The notes: generated by a model not told the origin, from the sequence alone. Positions 8,401 through 16,467 are shown, counted from the first letter of the stretch. The stretch is DNA of 36,328 nucleotides from Clostridiales bacterium (GCA_021201395.1 JAJQFB010000122.1:1-36328), one strand, 5' to 3'. Translations and numbers: made by a program.

Positions 8401-9748
8401 GTCTGCGTTTCCGTCTCCGCTTCCGCCGTAAGAATTTCAAAGGACAGAAGCTCTCCTATTAAAGCCGGTATTTCCGTTTCCGCTTCGGTCTCGTCCTCTT
8501 CGTCCCAGCCGTAAAGCTTCGCTGCTTCGGCAAATCTTTCAATATATGTTTCGGAGTCCTTTTCATATTCCTCCACAATAAATTCCGCATCTTCGGGGAT
8601 TTCGGCGTCATCACCGAAAGTAACCGAAACGGCAAAGCCCTCACCCTCGCAGGTCATTGTTTTTTCTCCGCCTGTCTGCGTCTGCGGCGGAAGTATGCCG
8701 AAGCCGATTATGCTTTCATCGCCGAAGTCATAAGCCGTTTCATATACTCCGTCAGGTTCGTTTTCGTTTGCCGAATAATCTCCCTCAATTACATAAAGCC
8801 GCAGGTCTGTTTCTTCGTCTTCGGAGAGACTTTCCGTTTTTGACAAAATTCCCACACTGTCGGCTTTGCCATCTTTATCCCTGTCGAAAAACACCAAATC
8901 TCCCGCTGAGGGGCTTAAGCCGTCGGCTTCCTTATAAAGCCCTGCCTCCGTTAAGACAGCAGTCCACGAATATGCTCCGCCGTTTACGGGGAAAACATCT
9001 TCGGAAACTCCGCCGTAGTGCAGACAGAACGCCGCAAACATAGCATTCCACTCGCCGTATTCGTTTCCGTACCATGCGCCGTAGCGTGTATAGCCCCGGT
9101 GTGTTTCGCCGTCGTCGTCAAGCTTAAAGTTATATATGCTTTCCGTATAGCCCAGCTGGCTTTCGGCGGCGGCGGCAACGTCCTCCGCCCAAATTCCGCT
9201 CATTTCCAAGGGAAGAGAAGCTTCGATTTCTTCAATCGTTTCAACATCGGCATTTTCGTCTCCGAGTACGGCGGTTTCTCCGTTTTCGGTCTTTTCCGCC
9301 GCCGAACCGCCGCCCGATTCACCGTCCGAGGCTTCGGAGCCGCCGGCTTCTTCATTTAAACACTCTACGGTATGTATATGCTCCGAAACATCGCAAATCA
9401 ATACCTTTTCATAACATTCATCGGTATGTACATGAGCTTCGGGAAGCTCCGCCTCAAGAGCCCCTCCCGAGGCTTCGTCCTCCCCGGGGGTTACCTCGTA
9501 TTCGCCCTCAGTCAAGGCTCCCTCCTCCATACCGCAGATTAAAACATATTCATAACAGCTTTCGTCATGTATATGCTCCTCAAAGCCGCAGTATGTACCG
9601 TTTGTAAGGGCAATGCCCGTGTAGTGAAGCTTCCATGCCACTCCGCCGCCCACAACAACAGCCAGAGCCAAAAGCAGACAAAGCCGTTTGTTTCTCAGGC
9701 GGTGTTCATCGCCGAATTTTTTATGTAATTTTTAACAATATTGCCCAT
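5461..9748 (-). CDS. Giant pilus tip/adhesin protein, LPSTG anchored, with two -1 frame changes
   Basis: Read through two frame changes this is about 1,429 residues. It starts MGNIVKNYI, with GGGAGG upstream. A 6-A run at 9717-9722 must be shifted -1 to continue as KKFGDEHRLRNKRLCLLLAL, a signal/membrane segment. Next come His/Cys motifs (EEHIHDESCYEYVLIC; HVHTDECYEKVLIC; HIHTVECL) and a CHAP-like domain containing RYGAWYGNEYGEWNAMFAAFC, where Asn replaces the usual catalytic Cys. Acidic linkers, a middle adhesive region and a Cna-B domain (VRLKKTDSTSGSTLSGAEF...EYYIEEITAPSGY) follow. It ends LPSTGGAG, a membrane helix and RRRKERSD. The second frame change is at a CCC triplet (6883-6885): the upstream frame ends at 6867 and the C-terminal frame needs one more base. 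As written, the signal peptide and wall anchor are out of frame with the body. The order before the major pilin fits a tip pilin. Confidence 0.8.
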
Positions 9749-9793
9749 AATTCTGCCTCCCTGCTTAAGGTTTTCCGCACTGCCCGCCCGGCT

Positions 9794-10389
9794 TTAATTT
9801 ATAAGTGAAAATCTGTTCAAGGGCCAAATACGCAGAGCCGCCCTGCCCACAATCTGTTCCGTTTCGATACAGCCGATAACGCTGCTTCTTGAATCTACGG
9901 AGGTTACTCTGTTGTCGCCCATAACAAAATAACGGCTTTCGGGAACCTGATAAGGATAGCTAAGGTCTGTTTCGCCCAGAGCCTTGTCGGTTACATAAGG
10001 CTCGTAGAGAAGCTCTCCGTTGACGGTTACATTGCCTGCCGAATCGATGTCAATCATATCTCCCGGGCCGCCTATAACCCTTTTTAAAAGAAGCTTGTTT
10101 TGATAATAAAACGCTACTAAGTCGCCTGTTCCGAACCTGCCGGTTTTTGCCAAAACGATAACGTCCTTGTCTGAAAGGGTCGGCTCCATGCTGATGCCGG
10201 AAACCTGAAGTATAGGCACAAACAGCGTAGCAAGCAGAACCGAAACCGCCGCAACAACAACAAGAGCATATACGGTTGACCTAAGTATTCTTCTGTATTT
10301 TTTTGATACTCAATACGCTGACGCTCGGCTGCCACCGCCTCTTTACTCGGTATTTTCACCGGCTTCGGAATTTTTCTTTCCCTTTCCAT
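9794..10389 (-). CDS. lepB: Signal peptidase I of the pilus operon, with a -1 frame change
   Basis: This membrane serine protease removes signal peptides, here probably those of the pilins. Joined across the frame change it has about 198 residues: a charged cytoplasmic N-terminus (MERERKIPKPVKIPSKEAV), one membrane helix (STVYALVVVAAVSVLLATLF), catalytic Ser in SGISMEPTL, catalytic Lys in LLLKRVIGGPGD and the VMGDNR box. The frame change lies in a seven-A run (10298-10304), where the upstream frame reads CAA AAA AAT; a -1 slip or one extra A gives EYQKKYRRILRSTVY. Without it only the soluble catalytic part could start, near 10219, with no membrane helix. The gene overlaps the coiled-coil gene by 47 bases and lies just upstream of the tip protein gene. 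The family is certain; whether the gene is intact is not. Confidence 0.85.
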
Positions 10390-10852
10390 GTGTTTTCATC
10401 TCCAAGTCCTTTATAATTTCGGAGTTCATCAGCTTCTCAAGCTCGGGGTGATTTTTTAAGACCTCTTTTATTTCGTTATAAAAAGCGGTTCTGCTGTGCA
10501 TTATATTCCGCCTTGCCTTTTTGCGCATTGCCTTACATTCTTCTCTTGCTTCCCGAACAAGCCGCTCGGCCTCTTCCTCCGCACGGTTCAGAATATCCTC
10601 CCTTTGAGCTTCGGCACAGTTTAAAGAAAACAAATATTGGTCTGCGGCATTCTGAGCATCTTCAAAAATTCGGTTCAGACTCAAAGCCGCTTCGGCAATA
10701 GAGCCGGCTTTGTTAATCTTAAGCTGCTTTTCGTCCAGCCGGCGGCGAAGCTCTCCGTTTTCCTCACGGATCATCATTTCATTTTGCTGAAGAGCGTAAA
10801 TAATCTCAATCAGCTCCGCTCGGTTCATTTTCCGCAGTTCTTTATCAGCCAT
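10343..10852 (-). CDS. Coiled-coil protein, first gene of the pilus operon
   Basis: I do not recognise a named family. The protein is about 169 residues, charged and almost wholly helical: ELRRRLDEKQLKINKAG, then EAQREDILNRAEEEAERLVR and AREECKAMRKKARRNI, a pattern typical of DivIVA- or MukB-like coiled coils. There is no signal peptide or membrane segment, so it should be cytoplasmic. The ATG at 10852 follows CGGGGA at a suitable distance. An in-frame ATG at 10897 would lie almost on the predicted transcription start and has no ribosome binding site. The C-terminal 47 bases overlap lepB. Its place at the head of the operon suggests a role in placing or timing pilus assembly, but this is inference. 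Confidence 0.7.
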   Translation of the reverse strand: MADKELRKMNRAELIEIIYALQQNEMMIREENGELRRRLDEKQLKINKAGSIAEAALSLNRIFEDAQNAADQYLFSLNCAEAQREDILNRAEEEAERLVREAREECKAMRKKARRNIMHSRTAFYNEIKEVLKNHPELEKLMNSEIIKDLEMKTHGKGKKNSEAGENTE

Positions 10853-10912
10853 AGCAATCCCCGTTTCGCTGTTTTTCGTCTGCTTCGCATACCGCATTGT
10901 GCAGTATGCAAA

Positions 10913-10952
10913 AGTATAATAAAATACCCCCCCTAAAATGAATTCACTTCAA
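10913..10952 (-). promoter_or_regulatory. Likely pilus operon promoter with a 7-G tract in the spacer
   Basis: On the minus strand TTGAAG (10952-10947) is followed by 13 bases, then seven G (10933-10927), then TATTTT (10926-10921) and TATACT (10918-10913). With TATTTT as the -10 the spacer is 20 bases, three longer than the optimum. TATACT pairs best with a weaker -35 (TTCATT, spacer 18). In both readings the G run lies between -35 and -10, so a change in its length would change promoter strength. The promoter itself is a prediction. Confidence 0.45.
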
Positions 10953-11355
10953 ATCAGGGAAGGATATAGGATTAACCGTATTTATATTTTTTAAACAAAT
11001 TTGTAAGCCTTGCTGTTTTAAACACATATAGTTAAGATAAAAAATATATTTTCAGCAAAATGCCGAATTATTTCATCTGTTTTTCACACTTTATAAGCAT
11101 TATAGCATAAACATTAACGCAATTCAATTCCTTTTTTAAGGAATATTTTAATTTCTTTTAATTTTCTTTTTACATTCTTCTTATTTTCTTCTTAACTTTT
11201 ACTTTTTTGCAGCAGCTTAAAAGCATCTTTTATTTTCAGATTTTTGCAAATTTATATACTATAAATGAGCAATTTTTAGAATCATTGTAAAAATTGCACA
11301 AAAAGTCACCCTGCTAATGCAAGCACATCACCAAATGGTGTATATTAGTCATATG
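10953..11355. other. AT-rich non-coding stretch upstream of the pilus operon
   Basis: About 400 bases with no open frame of note and many T-rich runs (11140-11210). I see no RNA gene, riboswitch or repeat array. It probably holds upstream regulatory DNA of the leftward pilus operon, but no specific site can be named. Confidence 0.4.
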
Positions 11356-11421
11356 GACATCAACTCCTGTCTGTAAATGTTTTGCGGTAATTACATTATA
11401 CAATTATTTGGCGTTGATGTC
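11356..11421 (+). other. Long stem-loop beside the walK fragment
   Basis: GACATCAACTCC (11356-11367) pairs with GGCGTTGATGTC (11410-11421) over 12 positions with one G-U pair, enclosing a 42-base loop, followed by TATTTTTG. It could be a weak rightward terminator, a non-coding RNA end or the terminal repeat of an unknown element. No family is recognised. Confidence 0.45.
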
Positions 11422-11458
11422 TATTTTTGTGCAACTTTTTATTTTTGCTCATTTATGG

Positions 11459-11718
11459 CTTGAGATTAAAGACAACGGCATAGGCATAGAGGAGGGAGAG
11501 CTTAAGAGAATTTTCGAGCGTTTCTGCCGCATAGACAAGGCAAGGAGCCGCTCTATGGGCGGAAACGGTTTAGGCCTTTCAATCGCCAAAGAGCTGACAG
11601 AGGAAATGGGCGGAAGCATAGACGCCTGCTCCTCTCCGAGAGAGGAGCAGGCAATGCTGCTTACCTTCCCCAAATATAAAGAGCCTAAGAAAAAGAAGCT
11701 GACCCCTGTGTAAAGTAA
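11459..11718 (+). pseudogene. Partial copy of the walK 3' end
   Basis: This 260-bp piece is about 95% identical by eye to the last 260 bases of the walK-like gene (30871-31130, minus strand). It contains the ATP-binding boxes DNGIGI and [13 protein letters not shown], and ends with the same stop and the following aagtaa. It lacks the sensor, HAMP, PAS and His-phosphorylation domains, so it cannot be a working kinase. Homology begins abruptly at cttgag. Most differences from the parent cluster in one 30-base segment that has become a perfect palindrome (11624-11652). Confidence 0.9.
11624..11652. repeat. Perfect 13-bp palindrome formed inside the walK fragment
   Basis: GCCTGCTCCTCTC-cga-GAGAGGAGCAGGC is a perfect stem of 13 bp with a three-base loop. 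The matching place in the parent gene is only a quasi-palindrome. The substitutions in the copy are those that complete the pairing. Confidence 0.85.
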
Positions 11719-11771
11719 GCAGGAGTTTTCATATTTTCTGAGTACATTCAAAGGTTTTTGCGAAAAATATA

Positions 11772-11800
11772 TTGATTATTCGGCTTTAATTTGCTAAAAT
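11772..11800 (+). promoter_or_regulatory. Predicted promoter of aroC-lysA
   Basis: TTGATT (11772-11777), a 17-base spacer and TAAAAT (11795-11800) make a good sigma-A-type promoter. The start of transcription would be at about 11807, right at the edge of the MITE, so the MITE would form nearly the entire leader. Confidence 0.6.
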
Positions 11801-11808
11801 GTATTTAT

Positions 11809-11968
11809 GGAACCGCTGATTAATTAGCTCATCGCAGCTTCAACGTTAATTTTTCCGATTGCTGCGTCACTCGCTTTTGACGTAGGCTCCGACTACGCCC
11901 GCAAGCGACTTCCTTGCCCTCGAAAAAATTAACGTTAAATCTGCTTCGGCGAATTAATCATCGTTTCC
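11809..11968. mobile_element. 160-bp MITE (foldback element), copy A
   Basis: The ends are inverted repeats: GGAACCGCTGATTAATT on the left and the complement of AATTAATCATCGTTTCC on the right. Inside, AACGTTAATTTTT and AAAAAATTAACGTT also pair, so the whole unit can fold into one long hairpin. It is flanked by TTAT on both sides, a likely 4-bp target duplication. Copy B at 23514 has the same length and related sequence. No coding capacity. Confidence 0.8.
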
Positions 11969-11999
11969 TTATAAAAAAATTGCTGATGAGGGTGGTTAT

Positions 12000-13103
12000 A
12001 TGTCAGGCTCTGTTTTCGGGAATATATTTAAAATTTCGACTTGGGGCGAATCCCACGGAAAGGCTTTGGGTGTCGTTATAGACGGCTGCCCTGCCGGGGT
12101 TAATATAGACGAGGAAATTATACAAAAGGATATGGACAGGCGCAGGCCCGGTGCCTCAAAATACGGCACTAAACGCTCCGAAGGGGACAAGGTTCAGATT
12201 CTTTCGGGAGTTTTTGAGGGAAAAACAACGGGTACGCCCATTTCCCTTATTGTATTTAACGAGGATCAGCGTTCGAGGGACTACGGCAATATTATGAACC
12301 TCTACCGTCCGGGGCATGCCGATTTCGGTTTTGACAGCAAATACGGTTTCAGAGACTATCGTGGCGGCGGCCGCTCTTCGGGACGGGAAACCTCGGGGAG
12401 AGCAGCGGCCGGAGCCGTAGCGAGAGCCTGTCTTAAGGAGCTTGGGGTTGAGATTTTCGCCTATACAAAATCGGTGGGGAAGATTTCCTGTCGGGATTTT
12501 GACAAAGCCGAGATTTCAAACAATCCTCTGTGTATGCCTGACAGAGAAGCTTATGAGGCGGCGGCGGAGCTTATGGATTCGGCCTTGAAACAGGGGGACT
12601 CCGTGGGGGGAGTTATAGAGGGAAGAATTTCAGGGCTTCCTGCCGGAATAGGGGAAACGGTTTTTGACAAGCTTGACGCCGTTTTGGCTAAAGCAGTTGT
12701 TTCCATAGGAGCCGTTAAGGGCATTGAATTTGGTTCGGGCTTTTCCGCAAGCCTCTTAAAGGGCTCCGAGAACAACGACCCCTTTGTTATAAGAGAGGGG
12801 AGACCTAAAAAGCTTACAAATAATTCAGGTGGTATTTTAGGGGGTATGTCCGACGGAAGTGAGGTTGTTTTCAGAGCGGCCTTTAAGCCTACGCCCTCTA
12901 TCTCCATTCCCCAGAGGACGATAAACAGGAGTATGGAGGAAGAAGAAATTGTAATTAAAGGCAGACACGACCCCATAATCGTTCCGAGAGCGGTTGTTGT
13001 GGTTGAAGCTATGGCGGCTGTTGCCGTTTTTGACCTTATGCTTATGAATATGGGGTCAAGAATGGATAACATAAAGAAATTTTACGGCAAAGGAGAAAGA
13101 TAA
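12000..13103 (+). CDS. aroC: Chorismate synthase
   Basis: This FMN-dependent enzyme converts 5-enolpyruvylshikimate 3-phosphate to chorismate, the last shared step of aromatic amino acid synthesis. At 367 residues it has the family's usual length. It starts MSGSVFGNIFKISTWGESHG, has the signature GRETSGRAAAGAVARACL near residue 127, then AVVSIGAVKGIEFGSGF and NNSGGILGGMSDG. The ATG follows GAGGGTGG at four bases. The stop codon is immediately followed by the lysA ATG at 13104, so the two are cotranscribed. A MITE lies 31 bases upstream, between the predicted promoter and the gene. Confidence 0.97.
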   Translation: MSGSVFGNIFKISTWGESHGKALGVVIDGCPAGVNIDEEIIQKDMDRRRPGASKYGTKRSEGDKVQILSGVFEGKTTGTPISLIVFNEDQRSRDYGNIMNLYRPGHADFGFDSKYGFRDYRGGGRSSGRETSGRAAAGAVARACLKELGVEIFAYTKSVGKISCRDFDKAEISNNPLCMPDREAYEAAAELMDSALKQGDSVGGVIEGRISGLPAGIGETVFDKLDAVLAKAVVSIGAVKGIEFGSGFSASLLKGSENNDPFVIREGRPKKLTNNSGGILGGMSDGSEVVFRAAFKPTPSISIPQRTINRSMEEEEIVIKGRHDPIIVPRAVVVVEAMAAVAVFDLMLMNMGSRMDNIKKFYGKGER

Positions 13104-14366
13104 ATGTATAAATTAAACGGTATTGTAACGGACGAATTTGACTTTTTCAAGGGAAACGATGTGTATGAGCTTACAGAGAAGTACGGAAGTCCCTTGTATG
13201 TGTATAACGAGGGAATAATAAGGCAGAGATGCCGTGAGCTTAAAAATCTCGTAAGCTATCCCAAATTTTTGGCACAGTATTCGGCTAAGGCCAACACAAG
13301 CCTTGCCTTTTTACAGGTTGTAAAAAGTGAGGGGCTTCACGTTGACGCTATGAGCCCCGGTGAAATATATGCGGAGCTTGAAGCAGGCTTTAAGCCCGAG
13401 GACATTTTTATGATTACAAACAATGTTTCAGAGGCTGAAATGCAGTATGCCATTGACAAGGGTGTTCTTATATGCGTAGACAGCGTGGAACAGCTTGTGC
13501 AGTACGGCAGGCTTAACCCAAACAGCAGTGTAGCAATCAGGTTTAACGGCGGTATAGGCGCAGGCCACCACGAAAAGGTCGTTACGGCAGGAAAAAAGAC
13601 CAAATTCGGCGTAAACCCCGAATATATCCCTCAGGTCAAGGAAATTCTTAAGCAATACGGCCTTAAGCTTGCAGGCGTTCAGCAGCACATAGGCTCCCTT
13701 TTTATGGAGATTGACCCCTATATAAACGGCTCGCAGGCTATTTTGGATATAGCAAAAAGCTTTGACGACCTTGACTTCGTAGATTTCGGCGGCGGCTTCG
13801 GTATTCCCTATAAGAAGCTGAGCGGCCAGCCCCGTCTTAACCTTAAGGAATGCGGAGAAAAGCTTGACATTGTTTTCGATAAATTTGTTAAGGAATACGG
13901 AAAGGAAATAACTTTCAGAATAGAACCGGGCAGATATATTTCCGCCGAGTCCTCCGTTCTTTTAACGGACGTTCACTGTGTGAAATATAACAACGGCCCC
14001 CATAAATTCGCAGGCACGGACGTAGGCTTTAATGTTCTTGTAAGACCGGCTATGTACGACTCTCATCACGACATAGAGGTTTACACAAGACAGGAAAGAC
14101 CCGTAAACGAGGAGGAAATTACAATCGTAGGCAATATCTGCGAAAGCGGAGATATTATAGCAAAGGACAGGCTTCTGCCGGAGATAAAGGCAGGAGACAT
14201 TTTGGGTATTCTTGACGCAGGGGCCTACGGCCATTCCATGTGTTCAAACTATAACAACAGGCTCCGCCCGGCTGAGGTTTTCATAAGAGAGGACGGAAAG
14301 GCTGTTCTGACGAGAAAAAGAGATACCTTGGAGCAGCTTCTTGAAAACTACATAAGGCTCAATTAA
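13104..14366 (+). CDS. lysA: Diaminopimelate decarboxylase
   Basis: This PLP enzyme decarboxylates meso-diaminopimelate to L-lysine in the cytoplasm, the last step of lysine synthesis. The 420-residue protein has the fold type III barrel pattern: PLP Lys in QYSAKANTS (about residue 60), HIGS (about 200), the phosphate-binding FGGGFGIP (about 228), EPGRYISAESS, the active-site Cys in ICESGD and DAGAYGHSMCSNYN. It begins on the base after the aroC stop, with a ribosome binding site (aaaggagaaag) inside the end of aroC. The only alternative is a related ornithine/arginine or carboxynorspermidine decarboxylase; motif spacing and length favour LysA. Confidence 0.93.
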   Translation: MYKLNGIVTDEFDFFKGNDVYELTEKYGSPLYVYNEGIIRQRCRELKNLVSYPKFLAQYSAKANTSLAFLQVVKSEGLHVDAMSPGEIYAELEAGFKPEDIFMITNNVSEAEMQYAIDKGVLICVDSVEQLVQYGRLNPNSSVAIRFNGGIGAGHHEKVVTAGKKTKFGVNPEYIPQVKEILKQYGLKLAGVQQHIGSLFMEIDPYINGSQAILDIAKSFDDLDFVDFGGGFGIPYKKLSGQPRLNLKECGEKLDIVFDKFVKEYGKEITFRIEPGRYISAESSVLLTDVHCVKYNNGPHKFAGTDVGFNVLVRPAMYDSHHDIEVYTRQERPVNEEEITIVGNICESGDIIAKDRLLPEIKAGDILGILDAGAYGHSMCSNYNNRLRPAEVFIREDGKAVLTRKRDTLEQLLENYIRLN

Positions 14367-14448
14367 GAAGCGTAAAGTTCCTGCTCGGCTGGGGCAGTAC
14401 CTCTCTGTCGGCATCCGATAGATGGTTCATAATTGAAGGAGGGTTTTT

Positions 14449-15084
14449 ATGTCACCTAAGGATATTTATAAGGAAAAATTAGCCGCTAAAATTATAAAGG
14501 GGCTTAACAAGAGGAATATGGAGGGGCACTATGCTCCTACAAAGGAAGAAGCCTTGAAAATTGCCCTTGAGCTTATACCTCAGGGGGCAAGTGTTTCCTG
14601 GGGCGGCAGTGAGAGTATTAAAGAAGTGGGTATACTTGAGGCTGTTAAAGAGGGAAATTATACCGTTTTCGACAGAGATTCGGCAGGCTCCCCCGAAGAA
14701 AGAACGGAGATTATGAGAAAGGGTATGTTTGCCGACTATTACTTAGGCAGCTCCAACGCTATAACCTATGACGGAGAGCTTATAAACATAGACGGTATGG
14801 GCGGCAGAGTTGCGGCCTACATATGGGGGCCGGAAAACGTGCTTTTGTTTGTAAGCCTTAACAAGGCCGTAGGCAGCGTTGAGGAGGGCGTTGGCAGGGT
14901 AAGAAACTGTGCGGCGCCGTCAAACTGTGAAAGACTGGGGCTTAAAACACCCTGCACCCTTACGGGTCTTTGCGGAAACTGTTTAAGCGCCGATACAATT
15001 TGTTCACAGCTTGTTGTGACAAGATTTTCCAAAATTAAAAACAGGATAAAGGTTATACTTACAGGAGAAGAGCTGGGCTATTAA
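14449..15084 (+). CDS. LUD-domain protein (lactate utilisation/LutC-like)
   Basis: The 211-residue protein matches the LUD (formerly DUF162) family in recognisable segments: APTKEEALKIALELIP, VSWGGSESIKEVGI, FADYYLGSSNAITYDGELIN, GNRV-like GMGGRVAAYIWGP and VGRVRNCAAPSNC. Relatives take part in lactate or 2-hydroxy acid oxidation as LutC-like subunits, but many stand alone with unknown function. Here there is no lutA or lutB nearby. Five of the seven Cys lie in the last third (NCAAPSNCERLG, TPCTLTGLCGNCLSADTIC), which might bind metal; this is inference. GAAGGAGGG lies just before the ATG. It stands between lysA and ktrB with short gaps. Confidence 0.8.
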   Translation: MSPKDIYKEKLAAKIIKGLNKRNMEGHYAPTKEEALKIALELIPQGASVSWGGSESIKEVGILEAVKEGNYTVFDRDSAGSPEERTEIMRKGMFADYYLGSSNAITYDGELINIDGMGGRVAAYIWGPENVLLFVSLNKAVGSVEEGVGRVRNCAAPSNCERLGLKTPCTLTGLCGNCLSADTICSQLVVTRFSKIKNRIKVILTGEELGY

Positions 15085-15117
15085 GAACCGAATATTGAGG
15101 ATTAAGGACTGAGAGCT

Positions 15118-16467
15118 GTGAGCAGAGCAAAAATTAAAGCAAACATAAAACTTAAAAAACATATTTCAACATTCCAGATTACAATATTGGGTTTCGGGGC
15201 TGTTATTCTCGGGGGCTGTTTTCTTCTTATGCTTCCTGTTTCGTCGGCCTCAGGCAGCTTTACCGGCTTTTGGGACGCCCTCTTTACCTCAGCCTCTGCC
15301 GTCTGCGTTACGGGGCTTGTGGTTAGGAACACCGTCACATACTGGTCGGGTTTCGGTCAGGCCGTGATTTTGCTGCTTATTGCCGCAGGGGGTATGGGGG
15401 TTGTTACCATAAGAGCAGGCCTCTTGATTTTGGCGGGCAGGAAGCCGGATTTGGTTCAGAGGAGCGCAATGCAGGATAACTACGGGGCTTTAAGGCTTAC
15501 GGGAATTGTGAACCTTATGTCCTTTATTTTAAAGGTTTCCGCCGGGGTTGTCATTTTGGGGGCGGCGGCCTTCGCCTTTGATTTTATACCCCGTTTCGGC
15601 TTTTTAAAGGGTCTTTGGTATTCTGTTTTCCATTCCGTTTCCGCCTTTTGCAATGCGGGCTTTGACCTTATGGGAAGCGAAGTGCCATATTCTTCTCTTA
15701 CGGCCTATTCCGGCAATTTGGTTGTAAACATAACGGCAATGCTCCTTATAGTTACAGGGGGCATAGGTTTCGTTGCCTGGTATGATATAAAGGAATATAA
15801 GCTTAATTTCAAAAAATACGGTATGCAGACAAAGGTTATACTTTGTACTTCCGTTGTCTTGATTTTATTTCCGGCGGTTTTCTTTTGGCTTTATGAATAC
15901 GGCGGAACGGGCAGAGAGGGACTTCTCATGGGGCTGTTCCAGTCCGTCACTGCAAGAACGGCAGGCTTTAACACAACGGATTTGACCTTTTTCAGCGAGG
16001 GCGGCATAATGATAATGATTGTGCTTATGCTAATAGGCGGCTCCCCCGGTTCTACAGCAGGCGGTATGAAAACAACTACTGTTTCCGTTCTTGTAAAGTC
16101 CGCCTTTTCCGTTTTCAAGAGAAAGGAAAGCACATCATTTTTCGGCAGGAGAATATCCGATGACATCGTTAAAAACGCCTCCGCTACTCTCCTTATGCAT
16201 CTTACACTTTTTTTGTCGGGGGCAGCAGCCATAAGCTGTATAGAGGGGCTTCCTCTTTTAAGCTGCCTTTTTGAAACAGGCTCCGCCATAGGAACCGTAG
16301 GCTTAAGCCTGGGGCTTACCCCTAACTTAGGCTTTGTTTCAAGGCTCATACTTATATTTTTAATGTTTTTCGGCAGGGTCGGCGGTCTTACTCTTGTTTA
16401 CGCCGCAATATCAACAAAAAAGAGAAATTTGGCGGAATTTCCAAAAGGAAAAATTACCGTTGGATAA
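15118..16467 (+). CDS. ktrB: Potassium uptake channel subunit (KtrB/TrkH family)
   Basis: This membrane subunit of a Ktr-type K+ transporter has 449 residues and about ten hydrophobic segments. The four pore loops are visible: TSASAVCVTGLVV, FHSVSAFCNAGFDL, QSVTARTAGFNTTD and ETGSAIGTVGLSLG, each with the key filter Gly. GGSPGSTAGGMKTTT is the family's conserved loop between the third and fourth repeat. The start is a GTG at 15118 preceded by AAGGA at nine bases. The gene is followed after 15 bases by ktrA, the regulatory subunit, so the pair makes a complete transporter. Such systems serve osmotic and turgor control. Confidence 0.93.
   Translation: MSRAKIKANIKLKKHISTFQITILGFGAVILGGCFLLMLPVSSASGSFTGFWDALFTSASAVCVTGLVVRNTVTYWSGFGQAVILLLIAAGGMGVVTIRAGLLILAGRKPDLVQRSAMQDNYGALRLTGIVNLMSFILKVSAGVVILGAAAFAFDFIPRFGFLKGLWYSVFHSVSAFCNAGFDLMGSEVPYSSLTAYSGNLVVNITAMLLIVTGGIGFVAWYDIKEYKLNFKKYGMQTKVILCTSVVLILFPAVFFWLYEYGGTGREGLLMGLFQSVTARTAGFNTTDLTFFSEGGIMIMIVLMLIGGSPGSTAGGMKTTTVSVLVKSAFSVFKRKESTSFFGRRISDDIVKNASATLLMHLTLFLSGAAAISCIEGLPLLSCLFETGSAIGTVGLSLGLTPNLGFVSRLILIFLMFFGRVGGLTLVYAAISTKKRNLAEFPKGKITVG

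Noticed and set aside
8984-9359. Overlapping frames on both strands inside the tip protein gene
   Set aside because: The region is high in Glu and Ala codons, which leaves other frames open; only the minus frame continues the CHAP-like domain.
10953-11355. Possible tRNA or small RNA gene
   Set aside because: No cloverleaf, no CCA-type end and no GTTCRA-like T-arm were found; the AT-rich runs explain the look.
12551-13072. Leftward 173-residue frame opposite aroC
   Set aside because: A shadow of aroC with low-complexity Ser/Thr content and no initiation signals.
14367-14448. Possible riboswitch between lysA and the LUD gene
   Set aside because: The gap is only 82 bases, with no conserved lysine or other riboswitch core that I can see.
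15891-16349. Leftward 152-residue frame opposite ktrB
   Set aside because: It lies wholly within the pore-loop region of a clear KtrB and has no ribosome binding site or recognisable domain.
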